Assembly: GCA_031378845.1 (NCBI GenBank)
Contig: JANNES010000006.1
Coordinates: 1 to 64,000 of the forward strand
Direction of reading: 5' to 3'
Length of the DNA stretch: 64,000 nucleotides
From: JAJNPS01 sp031378845
Lineage (GTDB): Bacteria; Pseudomonadota; Alphaproteobacteria; Rhodobacterales; Rhodobacteraceae
Shown: positions 6,727 to 15,766 of the stretch, in pieces
Position numbering within the stretch: position 1 is the first letter of the stretch
Layout: each line of letters starts with the position of its first letter
Program-made: the position numbers and the translations under genes
Notes under the pieces: generated by a model
What the model was told of the DNA's origin: nothing
The model's input: the letters and a program-made list of their open reading frames with translations, nothing else
Databases searched by the model: none

Positions 6727-9339
6727 TCAGTGCACGACCGCTTCGCTGGGCCTTGTACGGCGCGATGCGCTGATCCGATCCCCGATAATCAGCCCATCGG
6801 GTCCTGCGCTGATGGCGACAACTGCCCCGTCCAATAGATCACCCGAAAGGATCATCTCGGCCAACGGGTCCTGCATATGGCGCTGCATCACCCGCTTCAG
6901 GGGCCGCGCGCCGAAGACCGGATCGTAGCCTTCGTCAGCCAGCCACTGCCTGGCCTGCGGATCCAGCTCCAGCGTGATCTTGCGCCCGATCAGCCTTGCC
7001 TCCAGCCGCTTTAGCTGAATCTCGACAATCTGGGCCATATCGGACCGGTTGAGCCGGTCGAAAATGATCTGCTCATCCAGACGGTTCAGGAATTCCGGGC
7101 GGAAGTGCTGGCGCACGGCTTCTTCGACCTCGCGTTTGGCAGCGCTGGGATCAGCCCCTTCGGGCAGTTCGCTCAGCACCCTTGCACCAAGGTTTGAGGT
7201 CAGGATGATCAGCGTCTGCTTGAAATCAACCGTGCGACCCTGACCATCGGTAAGCACACCGTCATCAAGCACTTGCAACAGCACGTTGAACACGTCGGGA
7301 TGCGCCTTTTCGACCTCGTCAAAAAGCACCACCTGATACGGACGACGCCGGACCGCTTCGGTCAGGACACCGCCCTCGTCATATCCGACATATCCGGGCG
7401 GCGCACCGATCAGGCGCGAGACCGCGTGCTTCTCCATGAATTCAGACATGTCGATGCGCACCATCGCGTTGTCGTCGTCAAAGAGGTACTCGGCCACTGC
7501 CTTGGTCAGCTCGGTTTTGCCGACACCGGTGGGGCCGAGGAAAAGGAACGACCCCAGGGGACGCTTTTCATCATTCAACCCCGCCCGCGCGCGCCGGACG
7601 GCATTCGCAACCGCGGTCAGGGCTGCGCGCTGTCCGACGACACGTTTGCCAAGCTCGACCTCCATCCGAAGCAGCTTGTCGCGCTCCCCCTCCAGCATCT
7701 TGGACATGGGGATGCCGGTCCAGCGTTCCACCACTTCGGCGATTTGTTCGGGGCGGACGGCTTCGGCCACCAAAGCGTCGCCTTCGCGCGCCTCTGCCGC
7801 AACCAGCTTTTTCTCAAGCCCCGGGATGACGCCGTAGGACAGCTCTCCGGCACGCCCCAGATTGCCCTCGCGCTTGGCCTGTTCCAGTTCGGCGCGGGCG
7901 CGGTCGAGGTCTTCCTTCAACGTCCGCGCGACCTCAAGGCTGTCGCGTTCGGATTGCCATTTCGCGGTCATCTCGTCGGAGCGTTCCTGCAGGTCAGCCA
8001 GTTCCTTTTGCAGTTTCAACAGACGGTCCTTGGAGGCGGCGTCATCTTCTTTCTTCAGCGCTTCGCCCTCGATCTGCAATTGCAGGATCTGGCGGTCCAG
8101 CGCGTCCAGCTCTTCGGGCTTGCTGTCGACTTCCATGCGCAGTCGGCTGGCGGCCTCGTCCATCAGGTCGATGGCCTTGTCGGGCAGAAATCGGTCGGTG
8201 ATGTAACGATGGGACAGTGTCGCCGCAGCGACCAGTGCCGCATCTGCAATGCGCACGCCGTGGTGCAGTTCGTATTTCTCCTTGATGCCACGCAGGATGC
8301 TGATGGTATCCTCGACCGTCGGCTCGCTGACAAAGACCGGCTGGAACCGGCGGGCAAGGGCCGCGTCCTTTTCGACATACTTGCGGTATTCGTCCAACGT
8401 CGTGGCACCAACGCAGTGAAGCTCACCACGCGCCAAGGCCGGTTTGATCAGGTTGGCCGCATCCATTGCACCGTCGGCTTTGCCCGCGCCTACAAGGGTG
8501 TGCATCTCATCGATAAAAAGGATGATTTCACCGGCGGCGCTGGTGATCTCGTTCAACACCGCTTTCAGCCGCTCCTCGAACTCGCCGCGATACTTGGCGC
8601 CCGCGATCAGCGCGCCCATGTCCAGCGCCATCAGTTTCTTGTTGCGCAAGGATTCAGGCACATCACCGCTGACGATGCGCAGCGCAAGTCCTTCGGCGAT
8701 TGCGGTTTTGCCAACGCCGGGCTCACCAATCAGAACGGGGTTGTTCTTGGTGCGGCGCGACAGCACCTGCATCGCCCGGCGGATTTCCTCGTCGCGACCG
8801 ATGATGGGGTCGATCTTGCCTTGTGCGGCTGCTTCGGTCAGATCGCGGGCGTATTTCTTCAAGGCGTCATAGCCTGCCTCGGCGCTGGCCGTATCGGCGG
8901 TGCGACCCTTGCGGATGTCGTTGATCGCGGCGTTCAGTTTCTGCGCGGTGACGGCGCCCGCATCAAGCGCCTCTTTGGCCTTGCCGGGCAAAAGGGCCAG
9001 CGCCATCAAGATGCGTTCCACAGGCACAAAGCTGTCGCCCGCCTTCTTGGCGATCTTTTCCGCCTCATCCAGGACTTTGACGAGTGTTGTATCGGTATAG
9101 GGCTGCGCATCGCCCGAGACTTTGGGCATCTTGTCGATCGCCGCAGTTACGGCCGCGATGACGCGCGATGGATCGCCGCCCGCGCGGCGGATCAGGTTGG
9201 CGCTTAGCCCCTGATCGTCGTCCATCAGAGCTTTCAGCAGATGTTCGGGCGTCAGTCGCTGGTGGCTTTCGCGCGTTGCGATCGTCTGGGCAGCCTGCAG
9301 GAAACCGCGCGACCGCTCGGTGAATTTTTCCAAATCCAT
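6727..9339 (-). CDS. clpB: ATP-dependent disaggregase ClpB
   Basis: 870-residue Hsp100 chaperone that, with DnaK, pulls proteins out of aggregates. The order is as expected: N-terminal Clp repeats (about 1-150, LTPEHLLKALMDD), first AAA+ module with Walker A GEPGVGKT at about 205, coiled-coil middle domain (about 410-520, charged, with LDRQILQLQIEGEALKKED), second AAA+ module with GPTGVGKT at about 605, and the C-terminal D2-small domain. The IGF/LGF loop of ClpA/ClpX type is absent, so it should act without ClpP. Full length for the family. AGGAG-type ribosome site before the ATG at 9339. A heat-shock promoter lies upstream at 9412-9440. A small GCCCC-TT-GGGGC dyad at 6697-6710 follows the gene. 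Confidence 0.98.
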   Translation of the reverse strand: MDLEKFTERSRGFLQAAQTIATRESHQRLTPEHLLKALMDDDQGLSANLIRRAGGDPSRVIAAVTAAIDKMPKVSGDAQPYTDTTLVKVLDEAEKIAKKAGDSFVPVERILMALALLPGKAKEALDAGAVTAQKLNAAINDIRKGRTADTASAEAGYDALKKYARDLTEAAAQGKIDPIIGRDEEIRRAMQVLSRRTKNNPVLIGEPGVGKTAIAEGLALRIVSGDVPESLRNKKLMALDMGALIAGAKYRGEFEERLKAVLNEITSAAGEIILFIDEMHTLVGAGKADGAMDAANLIKPALARGELHCVGATTLDEYRKYVEKDAALARRFQPVFVSEPTVEDTISILRGIKEKYELHHGVRIADAALVAAATLSHRYITDRFLPDKAIDLMDEAASRLRMEVDSKPEELDALDRQILQLQIEGEALKKEDDAASKDRLLKLQKELADLQERSDEMTAKWQSERDSLEVARTLKEDLDRARAELEQAKREGNLGRAGELSYGVIPGLEKKLVAAEAREGDALVAEAVRPEQIAEVVERWTGIPMSKMLEGERDKLLRMEVELGKRVVGQRAALTAVANAVRRARAGLNDEKRPLGSFLFLGPTGVGKTELTKAVAEYLFDDDNAMVRIDMSEFMEKHAVSRLIGAPPGYVGYDEGGVLTEAVRRRPYQVVLFDEVEKAHPDVFNVLLQVLDDGVLTDGQGRTVDFKQTLIILTSNLGARVLSELPEGADPSAAKREVEEAVRQHFRPEFLNRLDEQIIFDRLNRSDMAQIVEIQLKRLEARLIGRKITLELDPQARQWLADEGYDPVFGARPLKRVMQRHMQDPLAEMILSGDLLDGAVVAISAGPDGLIIGDRISASRRTRPSEAVVH

Positions 9340-9411
9340 CCGTCACTCTCCTTTGGTTAGCACCACTCGCCTGCACCCTGAAAAGGCGCGCAAGCCATGG
9401 CCTTGGATGAA

Positions 9412-9440
9412 AGATGGGAAAGATGCGTCATGCTTGCAAG
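9412..9440 (-). promoter_or_regulatory. Sigma32 (RpoH)-type heat-shock promoter of clpB
   Basis: On the minus strand: CTTGCAA (9440-9434), 14-base spacer, TCCCATCT (9419-9412). This matches the sigma32 consensus CTTGAAA-N13/14-CCCCATnT in spacing and in most positions, about 70 bases before the clpB start. Confidence 0.82.
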
Positions 9441-9480
9441 TCGCGTCCGGAGTTTTGGCTAGAATTCTACAGACTTTAGG

Positions 9481-10308
9481 CTATGGCTCGTAACGGACAT
9501 AGGCAAACGCCGTGCCGTGGGGGTCCCAGTTGGGGACGTTCATCGTGCCTTGTCCGCCCGTGAACGACGCTAGCGAACGGCGGTTTTTGCCATCCGGATC
9601 GCTCAGCATGATCGAGACCGGCAAATCGCGCGGGTGCCCCTCAGTGCCTGCCGGGTAGGCGAGATAGATCAGGTAGCGACCGCAAGGCGAGGGATGTGGA
9701 AACCAGTTGACATGGTCGTCGCCAAATAGCTTGCGCGGATCGGACCCGTCTGCCTTCATCACCCAGATCTGCGCATGCCCGTCACGGTCGCAGTTGTAGT
9801 AGATGCGCGATCCGTCGGGCGAAAAATCCGGGCCGTCGTGGTGTCCCTCGCCACCGGTCAAGCGACGTTCCTCGCCCGTCGCCAGATGCAGTTTGTAGAT
9901 GTCCAGAATACGGGTCGCACCACGTACAGCGGGATAGATCAACCATTTGCCATCCGGTGACCAGCCGTGAAACCAGCTTGGCGCGGCAGGACTGATCAAG
10001 CGGGGATCGCCACCAGCGGCAGGGACAAGACAGATCTCGGACCCCTGTTCTTGATGGTGCGAGGACAGCGCGATCCATTGCCCATCGGGGCTAAAGCCGT
10101 GGTCGTTGTTGCATTTCACCGCAACTCCTGTCGGCACCGGATGCAGATCCGGGGCCTCAAACGGCACACGCCAGAGTCTGCCTTGCGCATTCACCAGCAA
10201 GCCCGAACCATCGGGGTACCAATTCGGCGCCTCGATCAGACGGTCGGTTGTCAGGATATGGCGTACGGTCCTTGTGGCCATCTCATGGACTTCGAGGATT
10301 GACGTCAT
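9481..10308 (-). CDS. TolB-like PD40 beta-propeller protein
   Basis: 275 residues without a signal peptide, so probably cytoplasmic. It carries repeated PD40 units: NWYPDGSGLLV, GFSPDGQWIALSS, GWSPDGKWLIYP and DFSPDGSRIYYN, the pattern of TolB-type six-bladed propellers. Function unknown; relatives are annotated as translocation protein TolB-like or WD40-like. It overlaps the upstream gene (10305-11078) by four bases, so the two form an operon. Start taken at 10308 because of the coupling; a later in-frame ATG (ten residues in) is possible. Confidence 0.85.
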   Translation of the reverse strand: MTSILEVHEMATRTVRHILTTDRLIEAPNWYPDGSGLLVNAQGRLWRVPFEAPDLHPVPTGVAVKCNNDHGFSPDGQWIALSSHHQEQGSEICLVPAAGGDPRLISPAAPSWFHGWSPDGKWLIYPAVRGATRILDIYKLHLATGEERRLTGGEGHHDGPDFSPDGSRIYYNCDRDGHAQIWVMKADGSDPRKLFGDDHVNWFPHPSPCGRYLIYLAYPAGTEGHPRDLPVSIMLSDPDGKNRRSLASFTGGQGTMNVPNWDPHGTAFAYVRYEP

Positions 10309-11078
10309 GTGCGCACCTTGGGCGTCAACAGGCGCTTGGGGCGCATCGCCTCGGCAGCCTTGAACAGGCTGAAGGTCTGGTTAACGTAGTTCACCACGCC
10401 CGACACGTGTTCCAGATAGGCGGCCAGTTCCGGGGTCCGGTCTGCCTCGACCAGTTGCACGGGCCGGTCGGGCCCCCGGCCTTCGAACTGGACATAGAAC
10501 AACGGATCACCACGATTGATGATCAGCTCCTTTTCCGGCTCGTGCCATTCAAAGGCCCACATCAAGGGTCGCGGCCAAACATTCACCGGATAGCGCCCGC
10601 CAAAGAGGGTGCCGGGCAGCGGATCGCGGCGGTAATGCGCGAACGGACCAAGCTGGGTCACATACACCAATTCATCGGCGATAAAGCAGTAGGGCAGCCG
10701 CATCTGCAGGGTCGGGCGATCTGCAAAGCGCCACTCGGCCTCGTTCACCAGCACGAGCACTTCGTTCAGCTTGCTGGACCGGATCGGGCTTGCGGTGCCC
10801 GCACGGTTGACAAGAACCGCCTTGCCCTTGTCATCACGGCGAAAGGCCACGTGGATGTCAAAGGGCGATTTGACAACGAAATACCGGCTTTCCATCTGGA
10901 TGATGGCGGGGCAGCGGCTGGCGGACTTGGCATGGGTCTTGTTGGTCTGCCGGAACATGAGACGTTCGGGTGGATCGTACATGACCGCACCCTTGTCCGA
11001 TGTCAGAAACCACCCGACCGTGATGGGACCCGTGTCCGGGCCTTCTTCGGGGCGGTCGAAACTGAGTGTGATATCCAT
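10305..11078 (-). CDS. Conserved protein of unknown function
   Basis: 257-residue soluble protein, first gene of a two-gene operon with the PD40 protein. No signal peptide or membrane helix is visible. Aromatic-rich stretches (ESRYFVVKSPFDIHVAF, PRPLMWAFEWHEPEKE) and a conserved-looking core suggest a compact enzyme or binding fold, but I recognise no family. The ATG at 11078 is preceded by GGGCGAGACG, a reasonable ribosome site. Confidence 0.75.
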   Translation of the reverse strand: MDITLSFDRPEEGPDTGPITVGWFLTSDKGAVMYDPPERLMFRQTNKTHAKSASRCPAIIQMESRYFVVKSPFDIHVAFRRDDKGKAVLVNRAGTASPIRSSKLNEVLVLVNEAEWRFADRPTLQMRLPYCFIADELVYVTQLGPFAHYRRDPLPGTLFGGRYPVNVWPRPLMWAFEWHEPEKELIINRGDPLFYVQFEGRGPDRPVQLVEADRTPELAAYLEHVSGVVNYVNQTFSLFKAAEAMRPKRLLTPKVRT

Positions 11079-11131
11079 CGTCTCGCCCTGCTATCGCGGT
11101 CTCGTCATGACATCCCGGCGGACGGTGGCTG

Positions 11132-11848
11132 TCAATCCGACAGTGCGGCACGAAGGGCGCGAAGTTCGGCCGCGCTGGTTTGCCGCCGCGTCGGTGTCGA
11201 AAACCCCAAGGCGACGGCAGCAGGCGCGACCGCGATTGCATTGGCGCAGGACGCATGGACTTCGGCCAGCGGCAAGTGACGCAAGGCGTGGATGGTTTCA
11301 GCATTGATGCCGGAGCCCGGCATGATGGTGATCGCGCCATTTGCAAGATCAAACAGCCGCGCGAGTTGCGCACGTCCGTCGACAGCAGCGCGCGCGCCGC
11401 CCGATGTCAGGACGCGCGGGATGCTCAGGGCAATGACATCTTGCAGCGCGCGCTCTTGGTCAGGCACCAGATCAAACGCGCGGTGCAGCGTCTGACCGAT
11501 GCCAACCGAGGCGCCAACCAGATCGCGCAAGACTGCCAGGTCCAACGTGCCATCCTCACAGCTTGCACCGAAAACCACCCCCGCAAGTCCAGCATCACGA
11601 ACAGCCTGAATATCAGTCAGCATCACCTCGACCTCAGCCAAGCCATAGACAAAATCCCCATCGCGCGGGCGGATCATTGCATAGACCGGTACGGGCGCGC
11701 GCGCGGCCAAAGCCATCAACCCCGCAGAAGGTGTCAGACCGCCGACGGCCAATGCGGCGCAAAGCTCGATCCGATCCGCTCCCCCTGCGATCGCGGCGGC
11801 AAGACCCTCGGCACTGTCGACGCAGACTTCGATCAACGGACCCGGCAT
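11132..11848 (-). CDS. cutC: CutC family TIM-barrel protein
   Basis: 238-residue member of the CutC family, originally linked to copper homeostasis, although the biochemical activity remains unsettled. It begins LIEVCVDSAEGLAAAIAGGADRIELC, the family signature, and keeps AMIRPRDGDFVY at about 65-76, FGAS at about 98, LHRAFDL at about 123 and ILTSGG-like VLTSGGA near 150. The ATG at 11848 has GAGG six bases upstream and is preferred over the ATG twelve codons earlier. Divergent from pyrF, 125 bases apart. Confidence 0.92.
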   Translation of the reverse strand: MPGPLIEVCVDSAEGLAAAIAGGADRIELCAALAVGGLTPSAGLMALAARAPVPVYAMIRPRDGDFVYGLAEVEVMLTDIQAVRDAGLAGVVFGASCEDGTLDLAVLRDLVGASVGIGQTLHRAFDLVPDQERALQDVIALSIPRVLTSGGARAAVDGRAQLARLFDLANGAITIMPGSGINAETIHALRHLPLAEVHASCANAIAVAPAAVALGFSTPTRRQTSAAELRALRAALSD

Positions 11849-11973
11849 TGCGACCTCATCAAAGGGGTGACACGTCGTCAGCATGCCTCAAAGCCCTGCC
11901 GCAACCAAGCCGGTTGACAGGCGGTTCGATGCGGCCCATCACCCCGACCAAACCCGCGTGTTGGAGAGTGCCC

Positions 11974-12663
11974 GTGCCAGATGACCGCCTGATCGTCGCG
12001 CTGGATGTGCCAAACATCGTGGCGGGGCTCGACATGGCCCAGCGCCTTGGGGATGCGGTCAGTTTCTACAAGATCGGGCTCGGGATGCTGACGGGCGGCG
12101 GCCTCGCGCTGGCCAATGAGCTCAAGCAGGAACAGGGCAAGCGGGTCTTTCTGGACCTCAAGCTCTTTGATATCGGCGCGACGGTCGAGGCGGCGGTGCG
12201 TGGTCTTGCGCAATATGACTTCGACTTTCTGACCGTGCATGGCGACCCGCAAGTCGTGCGCGCGGCAGCCCAAGGGCGTGCGGGCAGCAATACGCGGATT
12301 CTGGCGGTGACGATCCTGACCTCACTAGATCGCGCGGATCTCGATGCCAACATGATCCGCGCAGGCGATCTGACCGAAATCGTCGTCGAACGCGCTGCGC
12401 GGGCAATTGCAGCCGGGGCGGATGGGGTGATTGCCAGCCCGCAAGAAGCGCGGCTGATCCGGGCTTTGCCCGAGGCGCAGGGCAAGGTGATTGTCACACC
12501 GGGCGTGCGTCCCCAAGGGGCGGCGGCAGGCGATCAAAAGCGGATCGCCAGCCCGGCTGAGGCACTACGGGACGGGGCGGATCACATCGTCATCGGGCGC
12601 CCGATCTGGGCCAATGCACATCCAAAGGCTGCTGCAGAGGCGATCCTTGCGACGATGCGCTGA
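11974..12663 (+). CDS. pyrF: Orotidine 5'-phosphate decarboxylase
   Basis: Last step of UMP synthesis: decarboxylates OMP. 229 residues, normal for the bacterial single-domain enzyme. The N-terminal LIVALDVPN, the FLDLKLFDI catalytic segment (Asp-x-Lys-xx-Asp) at about 58-66, the VHG-containing FLTVHGDP at about 87, and VTPGVRPQGAAAGDQKRIASP at about 180 are all present. The start is a GTG at 11974 with GGAGA six bases upstream; the reading frame continues far upstream only as a shadow of cutC. Ends ten bases from the convergent nfeD-like gene. Confidence 0.96.
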   Translation: MPDDRLIVALDVPNIVAGLDMAQRLGDAVSFYKIGLGMLTGGGLALANELKQEQGKRVFLDLKLFDIGATVEAAVRGLAQYDFDFLTVHGDPQVVRAAAQGRAGSNTRILAVTILTSLDRADLDANMIRAGDLTEIVVERAARAIAAGADGVIASPQEARLIRALPEAQGKVIVTPGVRPQGAAAGDQKRIASPAEALRDGADHIVIGRPIWANAHPKAAAEAILATMR

Positions 12664-12673
12664 ACCAGACCCG

Positions 12674-12940
12674 TCAGTCGTTGATGTCCTTGTCCCAGAC
12701 TTTGACCTGACCGCGCCGCACACCCATCGTCTTGCGCAGCCCAAACCAGGCTGCAAGCGAGACCACAGCAAAGATCAAGATCAGCGCCGCAAGGCTTGAC
12801 GGTGCCAAACCAACGCCGACCAGAATCCCGGTGACGACCGCGCCGATGGCAAAACCGAGGAAAATGAAGCCCGGCACCAGAACCTCAAGCACGCCCAAGG
12901 CAAAGCCTGCGACAATCCAGACCCACCAGACCGTCCACAT
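12674..12940 (-). CDS. Short NfeD-like membrane protein
   Basis: 88 residues with three hydrophobic helices (about 5-25, 27-47, 50-67) and a short basic tail ending KVWDKDIND. Short NfeD proteins accompany SPFH proteins in many bacteria and are thought to take part in membrane-domain organisation. This one lacks most of the C-terminal OB-fold of longer NfeD forms. The start ATG lies two bases after the SPFH stop codon, so it is the second gene of that operon. Confidence 0.85.
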   Translation of the reverse strand: MWTVWWVWIVAGFALGVLEVLVPGFIFLGFAIGAVVTGILVGVGLAPSSLAALILIFAVVSLAAWFGLRKTMGVRRGQVKVWDKDIND

Positions 12941-12941
12941 G

Positions 12942-13823
12942 TTACACCCGCCCTTTCAGCATCTTGAACGCATCCGAAAACGCATCCAGTGCCTGTGCAG
13001 GAACGATGATCATCTGCTTGCCAGTGCCTTGCCCCACCGCGGTCAGAGCCTCGACCTGTTTCAGCGCAACTTGGTATTGCGCGGCCTCGATGCCGTTTTC
13101 CTTGATGGCTTCGGCGATCACGCCGGTGGCATAGGCTTCGGCGTCGGCCAGAACACGACGGGCCTTCGCCTCTTGTTCGGCGGCATAAAGTTCGGCATCG
13201 GCGTTGAGTTCCACCGCACGCTTCTTGCCCTCGGCCTCGGTCACTTGGGCGCGGCGGGCGCGCTCGGCGTTGAGCTGCTGCAGCATCGCTGTCCGGGTGG
13301 CCTCGTCCAGATTGACGTCCAGAATCTCGGCGCGCGTCACTTCGATGCCCCAGTCGTCGACCAAAAGCCGGACCTGCTCGCGGATGTTCTGCGCGACCTC
13401 CGCGCGATTGGACTGGACCTGATCAAGCTCCATCTTGCCGATCTCCGAGCGCACGATCCCTGCCACGGTGGTGGCGATCGCGGCATCGACATCACGAATA
13501 CGATAGACGGTCTTTTCAGGTTCGGTGATGCGGTAGAACACGCTGGTTTCCACCTTGACCAGAACGTTGTCGGTGGTGATCGCGTCTTGTTGTGCCGTTG
13601 GCAGCTGGCGTTCCAAGATGCTGATTTTATGTGCCACGCGGTCGAGGAACGGCACCACAAAGTTGATGCCTGGCCCCAGCACAGACCTTAGCCTGCCAAA
13701 GCGTTCGACAACATGCTTTTCACTCTGCGGCACGATCCTGACGCCCAGGAAAATACAGATTATGATAAAGACGGCGAATGCCGTGAGCACCGCATTTCCA
13801 CCGAGGAATTGGCCGAGATCCAT
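12942..13823 (-). CDS. SPFH/stomatin family membrane protein (QmcA-like)
   Basis: 293 residues. One N-terminal membrane helix (about 12-30) is followed by the SPFH domain (IVPQSEKHVVERFGRL, then VPFLDRVAHKISILERQLP) and a long helical coiled-coil region (about 190-250, AEGKKRAVELNADAELYAAEQEAKAR). Such proteins form large rings in the inner membrane and modulate membrane proteases. The ATG at 13823 follows GGGAG by eight bases. It is the first gene of a pair with the NfeD-like gene, the standard partner. Confidence 0.93.
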   Translation of the reverse strand: MDLGQFLGGNAVLTAFAVFIIICIFLGVRIVPQSEKHVVERFGRLRSVLGPGINFVVPFLDRVAHKISILERQLPTAQQDAITTDNVLVKVETSVFYRITEPEKTVYRIRDVDAAIATTVAGIVRSEIGKMELDQVQSNRAEVAQNIREQVRLLVDDWGIEVTRAEILDVNLDEATRTAMLQQLNAERARRAQVTEAEGKKRAVELNADAELYAAEQEAKARRVLADAEAYATGVIAEAIKENGIEAAQYQVALKQVEALTAVGQGTGKQMIIVPAQALDAFSDAFKMLKGRV

Positions 13824-13947
13824 CAATACTACTCCCGTTTCAGATTAAGGCGCACTTTGGCTAAAGACTTCACATCCGGCAAGCGTTGCTTTGCTGGATG
13901 CGGATCGCCCGGATACGGCCGTTATCCGACAAACCACTGCCCAAAAA

Positions 13948-14697
13948 TCAGCGGCTCGGGGCATCATCCTCGTCGTCATCATCGCCATGTGGCAAATTGA
14001 AAAAGCTATCGGCGTCGGAAAAGTCGCCGGGATGGTCATCTTCGTCGTCCTTGCCAAAGGTCTCCAGACCCGCGATTTCGGTCGGCATCTTTGCTTCGGG
14101 CGCCATGCTCAACGATTGTTCTGTCGAGACCAGCTTGCGGCGTTCGTCATCGGACATCACAACACCATCGGCGGCCTTTTTGCGCGCAGCGGCCTGCACA
14201 GCCGCGTCAAGCTCGGTTTGCCGACACAGGCCCAAGGCAACGGGATCGATCGGAGTGATGTTGTTGATGTTCCAGTGGCTGCGTTCGCGGATCGACTGGA
14301 TGGTCGGCTTGGTGGTGCCGACAAGCTTGCCGACAGCACCGTCCGACAACTCGGGGTGAAACTTCACGAGCCACAAAATGGCTGCCGGGCGATCCTGGCG
14401 TTTTGACAGGGGCGTATAGCGTGGGCCGCGCCGTTTTTCCTCGCCCACAGCCGAGGCGTTGAATTTAAGCTTGAGCTTGTACAAGGGATCGGACTGACCA
14501 CGTTCAATCTCGATCGGATCAAGCTGATTGTTTGCCACCGGATCAAACCCTTTGACCCCGGTCGCCACATCGCCATCGGCAATGCCTTGCACCTCAAGTT
14601 CGTGCATCCCGCAGAACTCTGCCACCTGGCGGAAGGTCAGCGTGGTATTGTCCACCAGCCAGACGGCGGTGGCCTTTGCCATAAGGGGCTTGTTCAT
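13948..14697 (-). CDS. trcR: TrcR family (DUF1013) cell-cycle transcriptional regulator
   Basis: 249-residue DNA-associated protein found almost only in Alphaproteobacteria and linked to cell-cycle transcription. The N-terminal MAKATAVWLVDNTTLTFRQVAEFC and the GVKGFDPVANNQL stretch are family hallmarks, followed by an HTH-like segment (LSDGAVGKLVGTTKPTIQSIRERSHWN) at about 116-142. The C-terminus is very acidic (HGDDDDEDDAPS). The upstream region shared with RNase T2 holds AGGAG before the ATG. Divergent from the RNase gene. Confidence 0.88.
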   Translation of the reverse strand: MNKPLMAKATAVWLVDNTTLTFRQVAEFCGMHELEVQGIADGDVATGVKGFDPVANNQLDPIEIERGQSDPLYKLKLKFNASAVGEEKRRGPRYTPLSKRQDRPAAILWLVKFHPELSDGAVGKLVGTTKPTIQSIRERSHWNINNITPIDPVALGLCRQTELDAAVQAAARKKAADGVVMSDDERRKLVSTEQSLSMAPEAKMPTEIAGLETFGKDDEDDHPGDFSDADSFFNLPHGDDDDEDDAPSR

Positions 14698-14822
14698 CGG
14701 ATCTCTCCTTTACAAATCTTTCCCGGGCCGGGAAAACGGCGGCGAACCTTGGTCCGCGATTTCCACGAATTCTGGGAAGTCGAGGTCCGTATAGGCCCAT
14801 TTCCGGTGAAGGAAAAGCAAAA

Positions 14823-15461
14823 ATGCGGGCGTTGATGCTGCTGCTGGTCGTGCTGCTTTTCGCAGGCCCCGCGCGGGCGGATGGAGAGCGTGCGGGGGAT
14901 TTCGACTATTACGTGCTGTCGTTGTCATGGTCGTCGGCGTGGTGTGCGCTCGATGGCGATGGGCGCGGCGATCCACAATGCGATGCCGGGCGGGGCCTGA
15001 CCTTCGTGCTGCACGGGCTGTGGCCGCAGAATGAGGTCGGCTGGCCATCCTATTGCCGCACGACCGAACGGGATCCGTCGCGCGGGGAAACTGCCGCGAT
15101 GGCCGACATCATGGGTGGGTCGGGGATCGCGTTTTACCAGTGGAAAAAGCATGGCCGCTGTTCGGGTCTGACGGCGCGCGATTTCTTTGCGACGGCCCGC
15201 AAGGCTTATGCGTCGATCACCGTGCCGCCACTGTTCGCGCAGGTCCGCACGGATCTTGAGGTGCCGCCCGAGGTGATCGAAAGCGCCTTTCTGGAAAGCA
15301 ACCCGGGCCTTTCGCGCGATAGTGTGACCGTAACCTGTCGCGACGGGCTGATCCAGGAAGTCCGCATTTGCCTGTCCAGGGATCTCTCCCGCCGCCTCTG
15401 CGCCAGTGATACGATCCGCGATTGTCGTCAGAAAGATGCCGTTCTGGAGGCGGTGCGCTGA
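14823..15461 (+). CDS. Ribonuclease T2 family protein, exported
   Basis: 212 residues with an N-terminal signal peptide (LLLVVLLFAGPARA, cleavage about residue 19), so it acts in the periplasm as a low-specificity RNase, probably for scavenging nucleotides. Both active-site blocks are visible: CAS1 FVLHGLWPQ with His about 64, and CAS2 FYQWKKHGRC with Lys 109 and His 110. The Glu that often precedes Trp in CAS2 is Gln here. Six or more cysteines suit disulfide formation outside the cytoplasm. GGAAAAG lies before the ATG. Confidence 0.93.
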   Translation: MRALMLLLVVLLFAGPARADGERAGDFDYYVLSLSWSSAWCALDGDGRGDPQCDAGRGLTFVLHGLWPQNEVGWPSYCRTTERDPSRGETAAMADIMGGSGIAFYQWKKHGRCSGLTARDFFATARKAYASITVPPLFAQVRTDLEVPPEVIESAFLESNPGLSRDSVTVTCRDGLIQEVRICLSRDLSRRLCASDTIRDCRQKDAVLEAVR

Positions 15462-15538
15462 GCGCGTCTTGCCAAACACCAAACCCGCGACCGCCGTCAA
15501 ATGGCGCGATCACGGGTGAGGGTCGATGGGGCAAAGGG

Positions 15539-15677
15539 TGGCGGGATCGGAAGTACTGGGGAACACTAAACCATGGAAATAACGAACTGAAATCAACAAC
15601 TTTACAATACTCGGTCCCAACCAGCATGGGGGTACTGCCTGGGTAAGGTAAGGATCGAAAACAACCCGATCCCGCCA
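15539..15677. repeat. Intergenic unit bounded by a perfect 12-bp inverted repeat
   Basis: TGGCGGGATCGG (15539-15550) and its exact complement CCGATCCCGCCA (15666-15677) flank 115 bases that are more AT-rich than the surrounding genes. The unit fills the middle of a 305-base gap (15462-15766) between convergent RNase T2 and quinone oxidoreductase genes, where no coding frame is convincing. It could be a structured RNA with a long closing stem, a large terminator-like fold, or a miniature mobile element; no T-run or target duplication was seen. The rest of the gap shows nothing else I can name. Confidence 0.55.
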
Positions 15678-15766
15678 ACTACAGGTATAGCATCTGACCG
15701 ATCAAAACGCGCGTTAAGAAACCGTCAATGTCGCGCGCCTTGCGTGATAACCACGCGACGCTGCGT

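Noticed and set aside
7273..9207. 644-residue open frame antisense to clpB
   Set aside because: It lies wholly within clpB, has no family motif and is Gln/Arg/His rich as expected for a codon shadow in GC-rich DNA.
15217..15678. Open frame across the inverted-repeat unit at 15.5 kb (minus strand, 153 codons)
   Set aside because: Low-complexity, runs into RNase T2 antisense, no family similarity, and the codon pattern is unlike the neighbours.
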